Source: Caballeronia grimmiae
GTDB taxonomy: Bacteria > Pseudomonadota > Gammaproteobacteria > Burkholderiales > Burkholderiaceae
Direction: 5' to 3'
Assembly (NCBI RefSeq): GCF_000698555.1
Contig: NZ_JFHE01000017.1
Coordinates: 57,092-121,091 of the forward strand
DNA length: 64,000 bases
A program made the position numbers and the translations under genes. Positions 50,821 through 60,484 of this stretch are shown piece by piece (position 1 is the first letter of the stretch; the number at the start of each line of letters is the position of its first letter). The notes under the pieces are model-generated. The model was given only the letters and a program-made list of their open reading frames with translations. It was not told the DNA's origin and did not search any database.

Positions 50821-52355
50821 TCGGAACCTCCGCGCTGCGTCGCGCGTGCTGCAAGCGCGAGGCGCGCGTGGTCCTGATCGGAGAACGCGCGCTTCTTGCC
50901 CATGATTTCCTGTGTGGCTTCGTGCCCTTTGCCGGCCAGCACGACGACATCCTCCCGCGCCGCCGACCGCACGGCTTGCAGGATGGCACTCGCGCGATCT
51001 TCGATACGCCGCGCTTTCGCGGCGTCCTTCATGCCGGCGGCGATCTGATCGATGATGGCGAGCGGATCTTCGCTGCGCGGGTTGTCGCTCGTGATGACGA
51101 CCTGATCGGCGAGACGTTCCGCGATCTCGCCCATCAGCGGGCGCTTGGTCGCGTCACGGTCACCGCCGCAACCGAACATGCAAATGAGCTCGCCGCCGCG
51201 CGCATTCGCAATCGGGCGAAGCGCGGCGAGCGTTTTGTCGAGCGCATCGGGCGTGTGCGCGTAGTCGATCACGACGAGCGGCTCATCGCTTTGGAGCCGG
51301 CCGCCGAGACGCTCCATGCGCCCGTTGACCGATTCGAGCTTCGCAATGCGCGCGATGGCGGCATCGAACGGGACGCCCACTTCGAGCAGCACGCCGAGCA
51401 CGGCGAGCAGGTTGCTGACGTTGAACGTGCCGAGCGTGCTGACTTCGACTTCGGCTTCGCCCCAATCAGACGAGAGATGAAACGCGGTGCCGGTGGCCGT
51501 CGCGCGGACGTGCGTGGCGAGGAGCATCGCGTCGGCGCTCGGGGCGGCATCGGCGGGCATTTCGACGCCGTAGGCAATCGTGCGGACCTTGCCGCGCAGC
51601 GAGGCGATCAGGCGCTGGCCGGCGGCATCGTCACGATTGACGATCGCCGTTTTCAGCGACGGCCACGCGAACAGACGCGCCTTCGCCGCTTCGTATGCCT
51701 CGAACGTGCCGTGATAATCGAGATGGTCCTGCGTCAGATTCGTGAAGATGGCGATGTCGAAATCCGTGCCGTTCACGCGGCCCTGATGCAGCGCATGCGA
51801 CGACACTTCCATCGCGACGGCTTCCGCGCCCTGGCTCTTCAGTTGCGCGAGGCTGCGCTGAAGTTGCGGCGCGTCGGGCGTGGTGAAACCGGTATTCACG
51901 AGCTTGCCGGGCATGCCGATACCGAGCGTGCCGACGATTGCGCACGGGCGGCCGAGCGCGGTCAGCGCCGTGGCGATCCACTGGCTGCACGATGTCTTGC
52001 CGTTCGTGCCGGTCACGCCGACAGTCAGCATCGACGCGGTCGGCTCGCCGTACCACGCGGAAGCGATCGGGCCGGCGAGCTCGTTCAACGCAGGGACGGC
52101 GAGCGTCTTCGATGCGTCCGGCTTGCCCGCAAAGTTTTCCGGCTGGTACAGCGCCGCTGCCGCGCCCGCGCCGAGGGCGGCGTCGATGTACGGACGATTG
52201 TCCGCGCCATCGACCGCATACGCGAAAAACACGTCGCCGCTTTTCAGCGAGCGCGTGTCGGCGTGCAACTGCGCCTCCGGCCGCGCATGCGCGCGCAGCC
52301 ATTTAACGGCGTTCGAAACGTCCTTCTGCATCTTGCTTTGACGGGCCGCGCTCAT
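50817..52355 (-). CDS. murE: UDP-MurNAc-L-Ala-D-Glu--meso-diaminopimelate ligase
   Basis: This 512-residue Mur ligase adds the third residue of the stem peptide. The ATP motif TGTNGKTS is at 115-122. The motif DNPR in the C-terminal domain (VVITSDNPRSEDP) is the signature for meso-diaminopimelate rather than lysine. The frame is open far upstream inside ftsI, but the ATG at 52355 overlaps the ftsI stop (ATGA) and starts MSAARQSKMQKDV. It is coupled to murF downstream. Confidence 0.96.
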   Translation of the reverse strand: MSAARQSKMQKDVSNAVKWLRAHARPEAQLHADTRSLKSGDVFFAYAVDGADNRPYIDAALGAGAAAALYQPENFAGKPDASKTLAVPALNELAGPIASAWYGEPTASMLTVGVTGTNGKTSCSQWIATALTALGRPCAIVGTLGIGMPGKLVNTGFTTPDAPQLQRSLAQLKSQGAEAVAMEVSSHALHQGRVNGTDFDIAIFTNLTQDHLDYHGTFEAYEAAKARLFAWPSLKTAIVNRDDAAGQRLIASLRGKVRTIAYGVEMPADAAPSADAMLLATHVRATATGTAFHLSSDWGEAEVEVSTLGTFNVSNLLAVLGVLLEVGVPFDAAIARIAKLESVNGRMERLGGRLQSDEPLVVIDYAHTPDALDKTLAALRPIANARGGELICMFGCGGDRDATKRPLMGEIAERLADQVVITSDNPRSEDPLAIIDQIAAGMKDAAKARRIEDRASAILQAVRSAAREDVVVLAGKGHEATQEIMGKKRAFSDQDHARLALAARATQRGGSE

Positions 52356-54205
52356 CGCACGACTCCCGGATGACTCTTCGTGTTGCTCGACACGGCGACT
52401 TTCTTCGCCGTGTTCGCGTTGTTGGTATTCGCTGGCTGCGTCCCTGATTGCGGCGCAGAACCGGATTCGTCCGACACCACCATTTGCTTGACCGGCATGT
52501 CGGGCGGCACGTTCAGCGCACGCAAGGTGTCGCCGACGATGCCCGAAAACACCGGCCCCGACACCTGTCCGCCGAAGTGGCTGCCCGCCGTCGGCTCGTC
52601 GACCGATACCGCCACGACGATGCGCGGATTCGGCATCGGCGCCATGCCGACGAACGACGCGCGGTACTTCGAATGGTCGTAGCCGCGGCCCGCATGCTTG
52701 TAGGCCGTACCCGACTTGCCGCCGACGCGGTAACCCGGCACCGCCGCATCCGGCGACGTCCCGTTCTTCGACACGACGGTTTCGAGCATCGCGCGCACTT
52801 CGCGTGCGGTGGTCGGCGAAAAAACCTGCTGACCGAGCGGCGGCTGATCGGCCGGCGTGCGGAAGATCGATACCGGCAGCACCGAGCCGTCGTGCGCGAT
52901 CGCCGTATATGCGCGAGCGAGCTGGAACAGCGACGCCGACAAGCCGTAGCCGTAGGACATGGTCGCCTGCTCGATACGCCGCCAGCTCTTCCACGGCCGC
53001 AAACGCCCGGTCACCGCGCCCGGAAAACCGACTTTCGGCGCCTGACCGAGCCCGAGGCCCGTGTACATGTTCCACATCTCTTCGGGCCGCAATTGCATCG
53101 CAATTTTGGTCGCGCCGATATTGCTCGACTTCTGAATCACGCCGCCGACAGTGAGCGTGCCGAAGCCTGCGTCGTCCGTGATGCGCGCGCCGTCGAGCAC
53201 GAACACGCCGCCACCCGTTTCGACCAGCGTGTTCGGCGACACGCGATGCAGGTCGAGCGCGAGCGAAACGGTGAACGGCTTCATGATCGAGCCCGGCTCG
53301 AAAGTGTCCGTGAGGATGCGGTTGCGCAACTGCTCGCCGGTCATGCGCGAGCGGTCGTTCGGGTTGTAGGTGGGATAGTTGACGAGCGCGAGCACTTCGC
53401 CCGTCTTCGTATCGATGACGATTGCCGCGCCCGCCTTCGCCTTCGACTTCTCGACGGCCGCCTTCAGGTTCGTGTACGCGATGTACTGAATCTTGCTGTC
53501 GATCGACAGTTCGACATCCTTGCCGTTATGCGGCACGACTTGCTCGTCGACGTCCTCGACGATATGACCCATGCGATCCTTGATGACACGGCGCATGCCC
53601 GGCGTTCCGGCGAGCACGCCCTGATCGCCGAGTTCGACGCCTTCCTGACCCTTGTCTTCAATATTAGTAAAGCCGATCAGGTGCGCGGTGATTTCACCTT
53701 CCGGATAGAAGCGCTTGTATTCCCCGCGCGAATAGATGCCGGGAATGTCGAGCGCCGCCACCTTCTGCGCGACTTCCAGCGGCACCTGGCGCTTGACGTA
53801 GACGAAGGTCTTGTCCATCGACAGCTTCGCGCGCAGGTCTTTCTGCGTCATGTCGAGCAGCTTCGCCAGTTCCGCCAGCTTGTCCGCGCCGAGGTCGTTC
53901 GGCACTGTTTCGGGAATCGCCCAGATCGCCTTGACGGGCAGACTCGTGGCAAGCACGAGGCCATTGCGGTCGGTGATCTGGCCGCGCGTAGCCGGGAGCT
54001 CGAGCGTGCGCTGATAGCGGCTCTCGCCCTGCTTCTTGAAGAACGCGTTGCCGGGGCCCTGAATCCAGAATGCGCGCGCGGCCAGCGCGAGGAACGCCAT
54101 GAACAGCAGAAACACGACGAGCTTCGAGCGCCACATCGGCAGGCGCACGGCGAGGATCGGATTCGGCGTGTAGGCGACGTCCTTTTGTTTCGCGGATTTT
54201 TTCAT
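52352..54205 (-). CDS. ftsI: Septal transpeptidase, penicillin-binding protein 3
   Basis: This 617-residue class B PBP cross-links septal peptidoglycan. It has a cytoplasmic start, one span (about 28-47), the dimerisation/pedestal domain, and the transpeptidase motifs S306-IMK (SxxK), SSN (360-362) and KSGT (497-500), all intact. The C-terminal ~40 residues are Ser/Asn/Ala-rich. It is coupled to ftsL and murE by 4-base overlaps. It is a beta-lactam target. Confidence 0.97.
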   Translation of the reverse strand: MKKSAKQKDVAYTPNPILAVRLPMWRSKLVVFLLFMAFLALAARAFWIQGPGNAFFKKQGESRYQRTLELPATRGQITDRNGLVLATSLPVKAIWAIPETVPNDLGADKLAELAKLLDMTQKDLRAKLSMDKTFVYVKRQVPLEVAQKVAALDIPGIYSRGEYKRFYPEGEITAHLIGFTNIEDKGQEGVELGDQGVLAGTPGMRRVIKDRMGHIVEDVDEQVVPHNGKDVELSIDSKIQYIAYTNLKAAVEKSKAKAGAAIVIDTKTGEVLALVNYPTYNPNDRSRMTGEQLRNRILTDTFEPGSIMKPFTVSLALDLHRVSPNTLVETGGGVFVLDGARITDDAGFGTLTVGGVIQKSSNIGATKIAMQLRPEEMWNMYTGLGLGQAPKVGFPGAVTGRLRPWKSWRRIEQATMSYGYGLSASLFQLARAYTAIAHDGSVLPVSIFRTPADQPPLGQQVFSPTTAREVRAMLETVVSKNGTSPDAAVPGYRVGGKSGTAYKHAGRGYDHSKYRASFVGMAPMPNPRIVVAVSVDEPTAGSHFGGQVSGPVFSGIVGDTLRALNVPPDMPVKQMVVSDESGSAPQSGTQPANTNNANTAKKVAVSSNTKSHPGVVR

Positions 54206-54546
54206 CGTTTCGCTCCGCGAGCGGGCGGCGCCGAGGCGGGCAGCGGCGGCGGCATGGGCGCATCGGCGGCCTTGGTGGTCGCCGGGTCGTAGGTGAGATA
54301 TTGCGTGCGGCCGGTCGTCACGGGCTGCATCTTCAGTGAGTTAGTGGCCAACTGCTCGATGCGCGAAGTCTTCGACAACGCGCTCTGCTGATACTGAAAC
54401 TGTGCGAAATCCTGCTGAAGCTGGCGTTCCTGCGATTGCGCCCGCTGCAGTTCGATGAACACCTGCCGCTGCTTGTTCGTGGCGCTGACGACCGACAGCG
54501 CGCACCCGAGCACGATCATCAACAGGAAGATGTTGAGACGGTTCAT
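54202..54546 (-). CDS. ftsL: Cell division protein FtsL
   Basis: This 114-residue bitopic protein has an N-terminal span (about 3-22, [19 protein letters not shown]), a periplasmic coiled-coil segment rich in Gln and Arg (about 25-75), and a Pro/Ala-rich end. FtsL forms the FtsQLB complex that activates FtsWI. It overlaps rsmH and ftsI by 4 bases each. Confidence 0.93.
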   Translation of the reverse strand: MNRLNIFLLMIVLGCALSVVSATNKQRQVFIELQRAQSQERQLQQDFAQFQYQQSALSKTSRIEQLATNSLKMQPVTTGRTQYLTYDPATTKAADAPMPPPLPASAPPARGAKR

Positions 54547-55496
54547 GGCGCGATGCGCTCCGCGATGCGCATGACCGCGGAACGTGCGCGCGGGTTCTCG
54601 GCGACTTCCGCGTCACTCGGAAACACGCGGCCGACAATCCGCAACGGCGGACTCGGCAGATCGACCGCGCGGATCGGCAAACGACGGTCCACCGCCGGCG
54701 CGCTCGATTGCGCCTGCATGAACCGCTTGACGATCCGGTCTTCGAGCGAATGAAAGCTGATCACGACCAGCCGCCCCCCTTGCTCCAACAAACTTAGTGC
54801 CGATTCAAGAACTACTTGCAGCTCCGCAAGCTCTTGATTGATGTGAATCCGTATAGCCTGAAAGGTGCGAGTTGCCGGGTCCTTGCCCTTTTCACGGGTC
54901 TTGACGACGTGACCCACGATTTCGGCAAGCTCGCGCGTGCTGACGAGAGGCCCAAGACGGTCGGACTCTGCCCGGCGAGCAACAAGCGCCTTTGCAATCT
55001 GAAAAGCAAACCGTTCTTCCCCATAATCTCTGATCACCTCCGTCAATTCCTGCACCGTGGCCCGCGCGAGCCACTCGGCCGCCGACTCGCCGCGAGTCGG
55101 GTCCATTCTCATGTCGAGCGGGCCTTCCGCCCGGAAGCTGAAGCCGCGTTCGGGATCGTCCACCTGGGGCGACGACACACCGAGATCCAGCAACACGCCC
55201 GACACCTTTTGCACTCCGCGTTCGCTCGCTGCATCACGCATCGACGCAAAGCTGTCGTGCACGATCGAGAAACGCGAATCCTGAATCTGTTGCGCCGTGG
55301 CGATTGCGAGCGGGTCTTTGTCGAAAGCGATGAGCCGCCCCGCTTCGCCCAGCCGTTGCAAAATTGCCCGGCTATGACCGCCGCGCCCGAAGGTGCCATC
55401 CATATAGATGCCGTCCGCGCGCGTGATCAGTCCGTCTACTGCTTCATTGAGCAGCACCGTGCGATGCTGCAGTTCATTTCCCATCGCAGGTGCCAT
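54543..55496 (-). CDS. rsmH: 16S rRNA m4C1402 methyltransferase
   Basis: This 317-residue SAM-dependent enzyme (formerly MraW) methylates C1402 in 16S rRNA. It has the [13 protein letters not shown] start, the SAM motif [12 protein letters not shown] (about 31-42), [19 protein letters not shown] and the C-terminal [14 protein letters not shown]. The start is ambiguous: the first ATG at 55496 or an ATG four codons later at 55484 (MGNELQHRT). It is 16 bases after mraZ. Confidence 0.96.
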   Translation of the reverse strand: MAPAMGNELQHRTVLLNEAVDGLITRADGIYMDGTFGRGGHSRAILQRLGEAGRLIAFDKDPLAIATAQQIQDSRFSIVHDSFASMRDAASERGVQKVSGVLLDLGVSSPQVDDPERGFSFRAEGPLDMRMDPTRGESAAEWLARATVQELTEVIRDYGEERFAFQIAKALVARRAESDRLGPLVSTRELAEIVGHVVKTREKGKDPATRTFQAIRIHINQELAELQVVLESALSLLEQGGRLVVISFHSLEDRIVKRFMQAQSSAPAVDRRLPIRAVDLPSPPLRIVGRVFPSDAEVAENPRARSAVMRIAERIAP

Positions 55497-55512
55497 GTCG
55501 TTGAGCGCCGCG

Positions 55513-55941
55513 TCAGAAAGTGAAGTTCTTTAGCGCGTCGGGCATGCCCTGCGCCATCGCCGCGGCTTCCTTCGCGGCGTACGTCTGTGAATCCCATAAT
55601 TCGAAGTGCGCGCCCATGCCGAGCAGCGTCACTTCCTTTTCGAGCGACGCGGCAGCACGAAGCTCGGGCGAGACCAGCACGCGCCCGGCGGTGTCGAGTT
55701 CGACATCCATTGCGTTACCGAGAAAGATGCGCCGCCACCACATCGCTTCCATCGGAAGCGCGGCAACCTTGGCGCGAAAGACTTCCCATTCGGGACGAGG
55801 AAAGAGCAACAGGCATCCATCCGGGCTCTTCGTGAGCGTCACCCGGCCTTCTGCCTGCCCTTGCAGCGCTTCCCGATAGCGAGACGGAACCGACATCCGC
55901 CCTTTCGCATCGAGCGTCAGCGCCGACGCCCCTTGGAACAC
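55513..55941 (-). CDS. mraZ: Transcriptional regulator MraZ
   Basis: This 142-residue protein has two AbrB-like MraZ repeats, each with a D-x-x-GR motif (DAKGR at 11-15; DTAGR near 85). MraZ binds repeats in its own promoter and represses the division cluster. The start is GTG, with GGAGAAGGG about 4 bases upstream. Four matching 10-bp repeats are seen upstream at 56057-56096. It is the first gene of the cluster. Confidence 0.95.
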   Translation of the reverse strand: MFQGASALTLDAKGRMSVPSRYREALQGQAEGRVTLTKSPDGCLLLFPRPEWEVFRAKVAALPMEAMWWRRIFLGNAMDVELDTAGRVLVSPELRAAASLEKEVTLLGMGAHFELWDSQTYAAKEAAAMAQGMPDALKNFTF

Positions 55942-56056
55942 TCGCCCTTCTCCCCGTTATGACCGGCTCACCGTCTCTGGCGCTGGTCCGTGCAAAGCTG
56001 ACGACGCCCTCGATGACGCCACTCCCGCCGCAAAACTGCCCGAAAGTGGGTTCGGA

Positions 56057-56120
56057 ATCACACAAAGAACCACTTTCTCACACTGTCTCCCACTTTAGAG
56101 GAACGTATTTCCTCGGTCAA
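56057..56120 (-). promoter_or_regulatory. Division cluster promoter with four MraZ-type repeats
   Basis: On the minus strand a sigma-70 promoter (-35 TTGACC at 56120-56115, 17-base spacer, -10 TAAAGT at 56097-56092) is followed and overlapped by four 10-bp direct repeats: AAAGTGGGAG, ACAGTGTGAG, AAAGTGGTTC and TTTGTGTGAT (56096 down to 56057). The GTG core recurs exactly every 10 bases, fitting known MraZ sites. The -10 lies in the first repeat, so MraZ binding should block initiation. The spacer contains an inverted repeat GAGGAA / TTCCTC. Confidence 0.88.
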
Positions 56121-56368
56121 GACGCGGTAGCTTTTTTCAGGAAGGTTTTGCTCGCTAGAACAAGGACTTAGCGCAAGGACTTGAAGCGGGGATGGAGAAG
56201 AAAAGCGTTTGGAATTAGAGAGCTAGTGCGCTATCTGAAGGTAAAGTCTGAATTCGACGATAGAGAGACGTGAAATGTAACGGTTTCCGTGGGCGGATCG
56301 TGTGAGGAATGCGGCCTTGGGTCGATGGCCGTTCGAACGAACGCGGACAGCCATCGATATAGCATGAA
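56121..56368. other. Gap between the mraZ promoter and coq7
   Basis: No gene is seen. An inverted repeat (TCGATGGC / GCCATCGA) lies near 56322-56359 just beyond the coq7 stop and could form a long-loop hairpin on the minus strand. The bases from 55942 to 56056 form the mraZ leader, which also contains an AAAGTGGG in the opposite direction at 56043-56050. Confidence 0.4.
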
Positions 56369-57022
56369 TCAGATGTAGTAAGCGGTGCGCGTCATGACTT
56401 TCGACGCGGCGCGCATCAACGCCCGCACTGGAAACGGCATTTCGCTTCCGCCCGCGCCGATGGCCGCTGCGGCGTGCGCGCTCTCGTCGTTACGCATCTG
56501 CTCGACGATCGCCCGCGAAGCATAGTCCGCAGCCGGCAGCGTGCGCATGTGGCCGTCAAGATGCTGCTCGACCTGTCGCTCGGTCTCGGCCATGAATCCG
56601 AGGCTCGCGCGGTCGCCGAAGCGTCCCGCCGCGAAGCCGATCGCCAGCGCGCCTGCGTACCAGAGCGGGTTCAACAGGCTCGGGCGTGAGTCGAGATCCT
56701 TCAGGCGCTGCGCGGTCCAGGCGAGGTGGTCTTCTTCTTCGCGAGCCGCGTGCTCGAAACTCGCCTTGAGCGTCAGAGAATTGGTCGCGAGCTTTTGCGC
56801 CTGATACAGCGCCTGCGCGCAGACTTCGCCCACGTGATTCACGCGCATCAATCCCGCTGAATGCGCCTTCTCCTTCTCCGTGAGCGCCGGCTCTGCAACG
56901 AGCGAGTCGCCTTCCACCAGCCCCGCCACGTTCGATTCGGGAATCGGCCGCGACATGCGGCTCACGCCGACCATGGAACGCAAGCCTCGATCGAATTCGC
57001 TAATGATTTCATCGAGCGTCAT
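56369..57022 (-). CDS. coq7: 2-octaprenyl-3-methyl-6-methoxy-1,4-benzoquinol hydroxylase
   Basis: This 217-residue di-iron hydroxylase carries out a late step of ubiquinone synthesis. Iron ligands are visible in [12 protein letters not shown] (E66) and [10 protein letters not shown] (E96 or E97 with H99), plus a matching pair in the second half ([10 protein letters not shown] and RNDESAHA). The frame extends to 57082, but the ATG at 57022 ([16 protein letters not shown]) matches the family and has AGAGGTGAG before it. Many beta-proteobacteria use Coq7 in place of UbiF. It acts on the quinone made with ispB, also encoded here. Confidence 0.94.
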   Translation of the reverse strand: MTLDEIISEFDRGLRSMVGVSRMSRPIPESNVAGLVEGDSLVAEPALTEKEKAHSAGLMRVNHVGEVCAQALYQAQKLATNSLTLKASFEHAAREEEDHLAWTAQRLKDLDSRPSLLNPLWYAGALAIGFAAGRFGDRASLGFMAETERQVEQHLDGHMRTLPAADYASRAIVEQMRNDESAHAAAAIGAGGSEMPFPVRALMRAASKVMTRTAYYI

Positions 57023-57376
57023 GTTCTCACCTCTTTGTTCGTATTCGTGCTTTCGCAGCAGCGCATCGCCCTTGCTTAGCAAGCCCTATTCTCTCTGGCC
57101 GACGATGCGAAGATGCCCCTCGGCAAGCGCCATTTTTTGTAATTAGGGCAAACACGACTCGTGAAAATGCTGAAAAACCAAGATTTTAGCGCATGTTGCA
57201 AAAACGTCACACGAGCGGCTGACGCGGCCCCGTTTTCCTTCCGCCGATCAGGACGTGTTTGCTACATTACGTGTCAACTTCGTAAAGAAGTATTCCGGCA
57301 GGGACCGTCAACACACTGGCGCTAGAACAGTGACCTTGCCAAAACAGTTGCAGGAACATCCTTGGAGATCTATTCA
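57023..57376. other. Region between coq7 and the porin gene
   Basis: These 354 bases contain divergent promoters for coq7 and the porin but no clear gene. A candidate porin promoter is TTGCTA near 57249 with a poor -10. A small inverted repeat (ACTTC / GAAGT) lies near 57280-57294. GGAG at 57364-57367 is the porin ribosome-binding site. Confidence 0.4.
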
Positions 57377-58540
57377 ATGAAAAAGTCGCTTCTCGCTCTG
57401 GCAGCATTGGGCGTCTTCGCTGGCGCCGCGCATGCGCAGAGCAGCGTGACGCTTTACGGCATCATCGACGCGGGCTTCCTCTACAGCAACAACAGCGCCG
57501 GCCAGAAGCAGTACGCGCTGAACAGCGGCAACGTGCAAGGTAGCCGTTGGGGCCTGCGTGGCACGGAAGACCTCGGTGGCGGTCTGAAGGCACTGTTCGT
57601 GTTGGAAAACGGCTTCAACGTGTTCAACGGCCGTCTGGGCCAGGGCGGCGCCGAGTTCGGCCGTCAGGCGTATGTCGGTCTGTCGACGGCGCAGTTCGGC
57701 ACGGTCACGCTGGGTCGTCAGTACGACTCCGTGGTCGACTTCACCGGCGCGTTCGAAGTCGGCAGCCAGTGGGCGACGTACTTCGGTGCGCACCCGGGCG
57801 ACCTCGACAACATGAACAACTCGAATCGCGTGAACAACGCGATCAAGTTCACGAGCGCGAACTACGCCGGCTTCACGTTCGGCGGTTTGTACAGCCTGGG
57901 CGGCGTCGCTGGCCAGTTCAACCGCAACCAGATCTGGTCGGTCGGCCTCGGCTACTCGCGCGGTCCGCTGCAATTGGGCGCCGGCTACCTGAACGTCAAG
58001 GATCCGAACTTCTCGTTCTTCGGCAACACGCCGGCTTCGAGCACGACGGGTTCCAACATGGCCGGCAGCCGCGTGTACTCGGGCTTCGCATCGGCTCACA
58101 CGCAGCAAGTGATTTCGGCAGGCGGCGCCTATACGTTCGGCGCAGCGACTGTCGGCGCGACGTATAGCAACACGCAGTTCAAGGATGTCGGCACGGAGCC
58201 GGGCACGGGTCTGAACCAGTTTGGCTACACGGGCGGTTCGGGCAAGTTCCACAACGCCGAAATCAACTTCAAGTATCAGTTGACCCCGGCGCTGCTGGTC
58301 GGCGCGGCTTACGACTACACGAAGGGTTACGGTCTGGCCAATGCCAAGTACCACCAGGGCATGCTGGGCGCGGACTACTTCCTGTCGAAGCGCACGGACG
58401 TGTACATCGACGGTATCTATCAGCACGCTTCGGGCACCGACTCGACGCGCACGGCTGCTGTCGCGAACATCAATGGCCTGTCGCCGTCGTCGACGTCGAA
58501 CCAGGTTGCTGCGCTCGTGGGTATCCGCCACAAGTTCTAA
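57377..58540 (+). CDS. Gram-negative porin (Burkholderia OmpC/Omp38-type)
   Basis: This 387-residue protein has a cleavable signal peptide (cut after AHA at residue 20, giving QSSVTLYGIIDAGF) and a 16-strand beta-barrel pattern of alternating residues. It ends with a C-terminal Phe (VGIRHKF), the outer-membrane insertion signal. It is a general diffusion porin of the Gram-negative porin family common in Burkholderiales, where several paralogues exist. The ATG at 57377 has GGAG 9 bases upstream; a TTG five codons earlier is less likely. A strong terminator follows. Confidence 0.95.
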   Translation: MKKSLLALAALGVFAGAAHAQSSVTLYGIIDAGFLYSNNSAGQKQYALNSGNVQGSRWGLRGTEDLGGGLKALFVLENGFNVFNGRLGQGGAEFGRQAYVGLSTAQFGTVTLGRQYDSVVDFTGAFEVGSQWATYFGAHPGDLDNMNNSNRVNNAIKFTSANYAGFTFGGLYSLGGVAGQFNRNQIWSVGLGYSRGPLQLGAGYLNVKDPNFSFFGNTPASSTTGSNMAGSRVYSGFASAHTQQVISAGGAYTFGAATVGATYSNTQFKDVGTEPGTGLNQFGYTGGSGKFHNAEINFKYQLTPALLVGAAYDYTKGYGLANAKYHQGMLGADYFLSKRTDVYIDGIYQHASGTDSTRTAAVANINGLSPSSTSNQVAALVGIRHKF

Positions 58541-58567
58541 GACGCACGTAACAAAGCGGTATCGACT

Positions 58568-58592
58568 AAAGGCGCCTTCGGGCGCCTTTTTT
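58568..58592 (+). terminator. Intrinsic terminator of the porin gene
   Basis: AAAGGCGCC / GGCGCCTTT closes a TTCG tetraloop and runs into six Ts, 28 bases after the porin stop. Confidence 0.95.
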
Positions 58593-58621
58593 CTTACCGC
58601 GCGCGTACCTCGCGTCGGGAC

Positions 58622-58657
58622 AAAAAAGCCGTCGTATCCAGCGACGGATACGACGGC
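58622..58657 (-). terminator. Intrinsic terminator of the acyl-CoA synthetase gene
   Basis: On the minus strand GCCGTCGTATCC / GGATACGACGGC with a 6-base loop is followed by TTTTTTG, about 25 bases after the stop. Confidence 0.93.
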
Positions 58658-58682
58658 TCGTCCTCGCACGTTAGCGGACCTG

Positions 58683-60356
58683 TCAAACGGTGCCGTCGCG
58701 CAATTCCCGTCGCAGGATCTTGCCGACGTTGCTCTTCGGCAAGGTGCTGCGGAACTCGATGATGCGTGGCCGCTTGTAGCCCGTCAGGCGCTCGCGGCAA
58801 TGCGCGATGACATCGGCTTCGGTCAGGCTCTCGTCCTTGCGCACGATGAAGAGCTTCACCGCCTCGCCGGAGTTCTTGTCCTTCACGCCGACGGCCGCGA
58901 CTTCGAACACGCCGGGCAGCATCGCCACCACGTCTTCGATCTCGTTCGGATAGACGTTGAAACCCGACACGAGAATCATGTCCTTCTTGCGATCGACGAT
59001 TTTCACGTAGCCGCGCTCGTCGAACACGCCGACGTCGCCGGAGCGGAAGAAGCCATCGGGCGTCATCACTTTGGCGGTCTCGTCGGGGCGATTCCAGTAG
59101 CCCGCCATTACCTGGGGTCCGCGAATGCAGATTTCGCCGGCCTCGCCCAGCGGCACCTCGTTGTTGTCATCGTCGCGAATCGAGATTTCCGTCGATGGCA
59201 ACGGCAGCCCGATCGTGCCGGTGTATTCGGTGGCCGTCACTGGATTGCAAGTCACGCACGGCGACGTCTCCGATAATCCGTAGCCCTCGACGATCGGCAC
59301 GCCGGTGACCGCAAACCAGCGCTTCGCGACGGCCTCCTGCACGGCCATGCCGCCGCCGTTCGCCGCGATGAGCTTGGAAAAGTCGAGCTTGCTGAAATCG
59401 GGGTGGTTCAGCATCGCGTTATAGAGCGTGTTGACCGCCGGGAACGTGTTGATCTGAACGCCCTTCAATTCCTTGATCATCCCGCCGACGTCGCGCGGAT
59501 TCGGAATCAGCACGCCAAGACCGCCGGTACGGATGGTGAGCATGCCGCACACCGTCAACGCGAAGATGTGATACAGCGGCAGAGCCGCCACGCATACGAA
59601 CTGATCGATATCCGGCCGTAGCTTGCGCGCCGGCTCCAGCCACACTTCGGATTGCAGGACATTGGCGATCAGGTTGCGATGCGTGAGCGTTGCGCCCTTC
59701 GCTACGCCGGTCGTGCCGCCCGTGTATTGAAGGAACGCGACGTCGTCCGGCTTCTGTTCCACGGGCGCGAGCGTATGCCTGCCGCCTTCAACCAGAGCCT
59801 GATTAAAGCGGATGCTGCCGGGCAAGCTCCACTCGGGCACCAGCTTCTTCATCCGGCGCACGACGAAATTGACCACGAGCCCCTTCAGGCCCATAAGATC
59901 GCCCATCGACGCAACCACCACATGCTTGATCGCCGTATTCGCAATCACCGCTTGCAGCGTCGCAGCGAAGTTCTCGAGAATGACGATGGCTTCCGCGCCG
60001 CTATCTCTGAGCTGATGCTCGAGTTCTCGCGGCGTATAGAGCGGATTGACGTTGACGACGATGTATCCCGCGCGCAGCACCGCAGCGATCGCGACGGGAT
60101 ATTGCAGCACGTTCGGCATCATCAGCGCGACGCGCGCGCCGGGCTTCAGTCCCTTCGCCTGAAACCACGCGGCGAGCTTCTTCGACATGTCGTCGAGCTC
60201 GCGATAGGTAATCGCCCGTCCCATGCAAAGGAACGCGCGACGATCGCGATTCTTGCGGAAACTGTCCTCGAGCAACTGAGACACGGATCGATACGCCGAC
60301 GCGTCGATTTCCGCAGGCACACCGGCCGGATACGATTTCAGCCAAAGTTTCTCCAT
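58683..60356 (-). CDS. fadD: Long-chain fatty-acid--CoA ligase
   Basis: This 557-residue AMP-binding enzyme activates fatty acids to acyl-CoA via an acyl-adenylate. The phosphate-binding motif YTGGTTGVAKGA is at 211-222, and EGYGLSETSP, RSGDVG and DRKKDMILVSGFNVYP follow in order in the C-terminal half. AAAGGAGA lies just before the ATG. The length and motifs fit FadD. It is downstream of, and on the same strand as, a molybdopterin oxidoreductase gene, with 128 bases between them. Confidence 0.92.
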   Translation of the reverse strand: MEKLWLKSYPAGVPAEIDASAYRSVSQLLEDSFRKNRDRRAFLCMGRAITYRELDDMSKKLAAWFQAKGLKPGARVALMMPNVLQYPVAIAAVLRAGYIVVNVNPLYTPRELEHQLRDSGAEAIVILENFAATLQAVIANTAIKHVVVASMGDLMGLKGLVVNFVVRRMKKLVPEWSLPGSIRFNQALVEGGRHTLAPVEQKPDDVAFLQYTGGTTGVAKGATLTHRNLIANVLQSEVWLEPARKLRPDIDQFVCVAALPLYHIFALTVCGMLTIRTGGLGVLIPNPRDVGGMIKELKGVQINTFPAVNTLYNAMLNHPDFSKLDFSKLIAANGGGMAVQEAVAKRWFAVTGVPIVEGYGLSETSPCVTCNPVTATEYTGTIGLPLPSTEISIRDDDNNEVPLGEAGEICIRGPQVMAGYWNRPDETAKVMTPDGFFRSGDVGVFDERGYVKIVDRKKDMILVSGFNVYPNEIEDVVAMLPGVFEVAAVGVKDKNSGEAVKLFIVRKDESLTEADVIAHCRERLTGYKRPRIIEFRSTLPKSNVGKILRRELRDGTV

Positions 60357-60484
60357 GCGGCGTCTCCTTTATCTGATTTTAGAATGATCGTGCGGAAACG
60401 AGATGCTAGCTGCTCGAATCGCTGCCGACAATCCGGTTAGACGCCGCGCTCCAGGCTCGTATGAACCCGCGTGCTTCAAACTTC

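Noticed and set aside
50817..53075. A 752-codon frame that would extend MurE far into ftsI
   Set aside because: The extra 240 residues overlap the conserved transpeptidase part of ftsI in another frame. The ATG at 52355 with a 4-base overlap gives a normal MurE.
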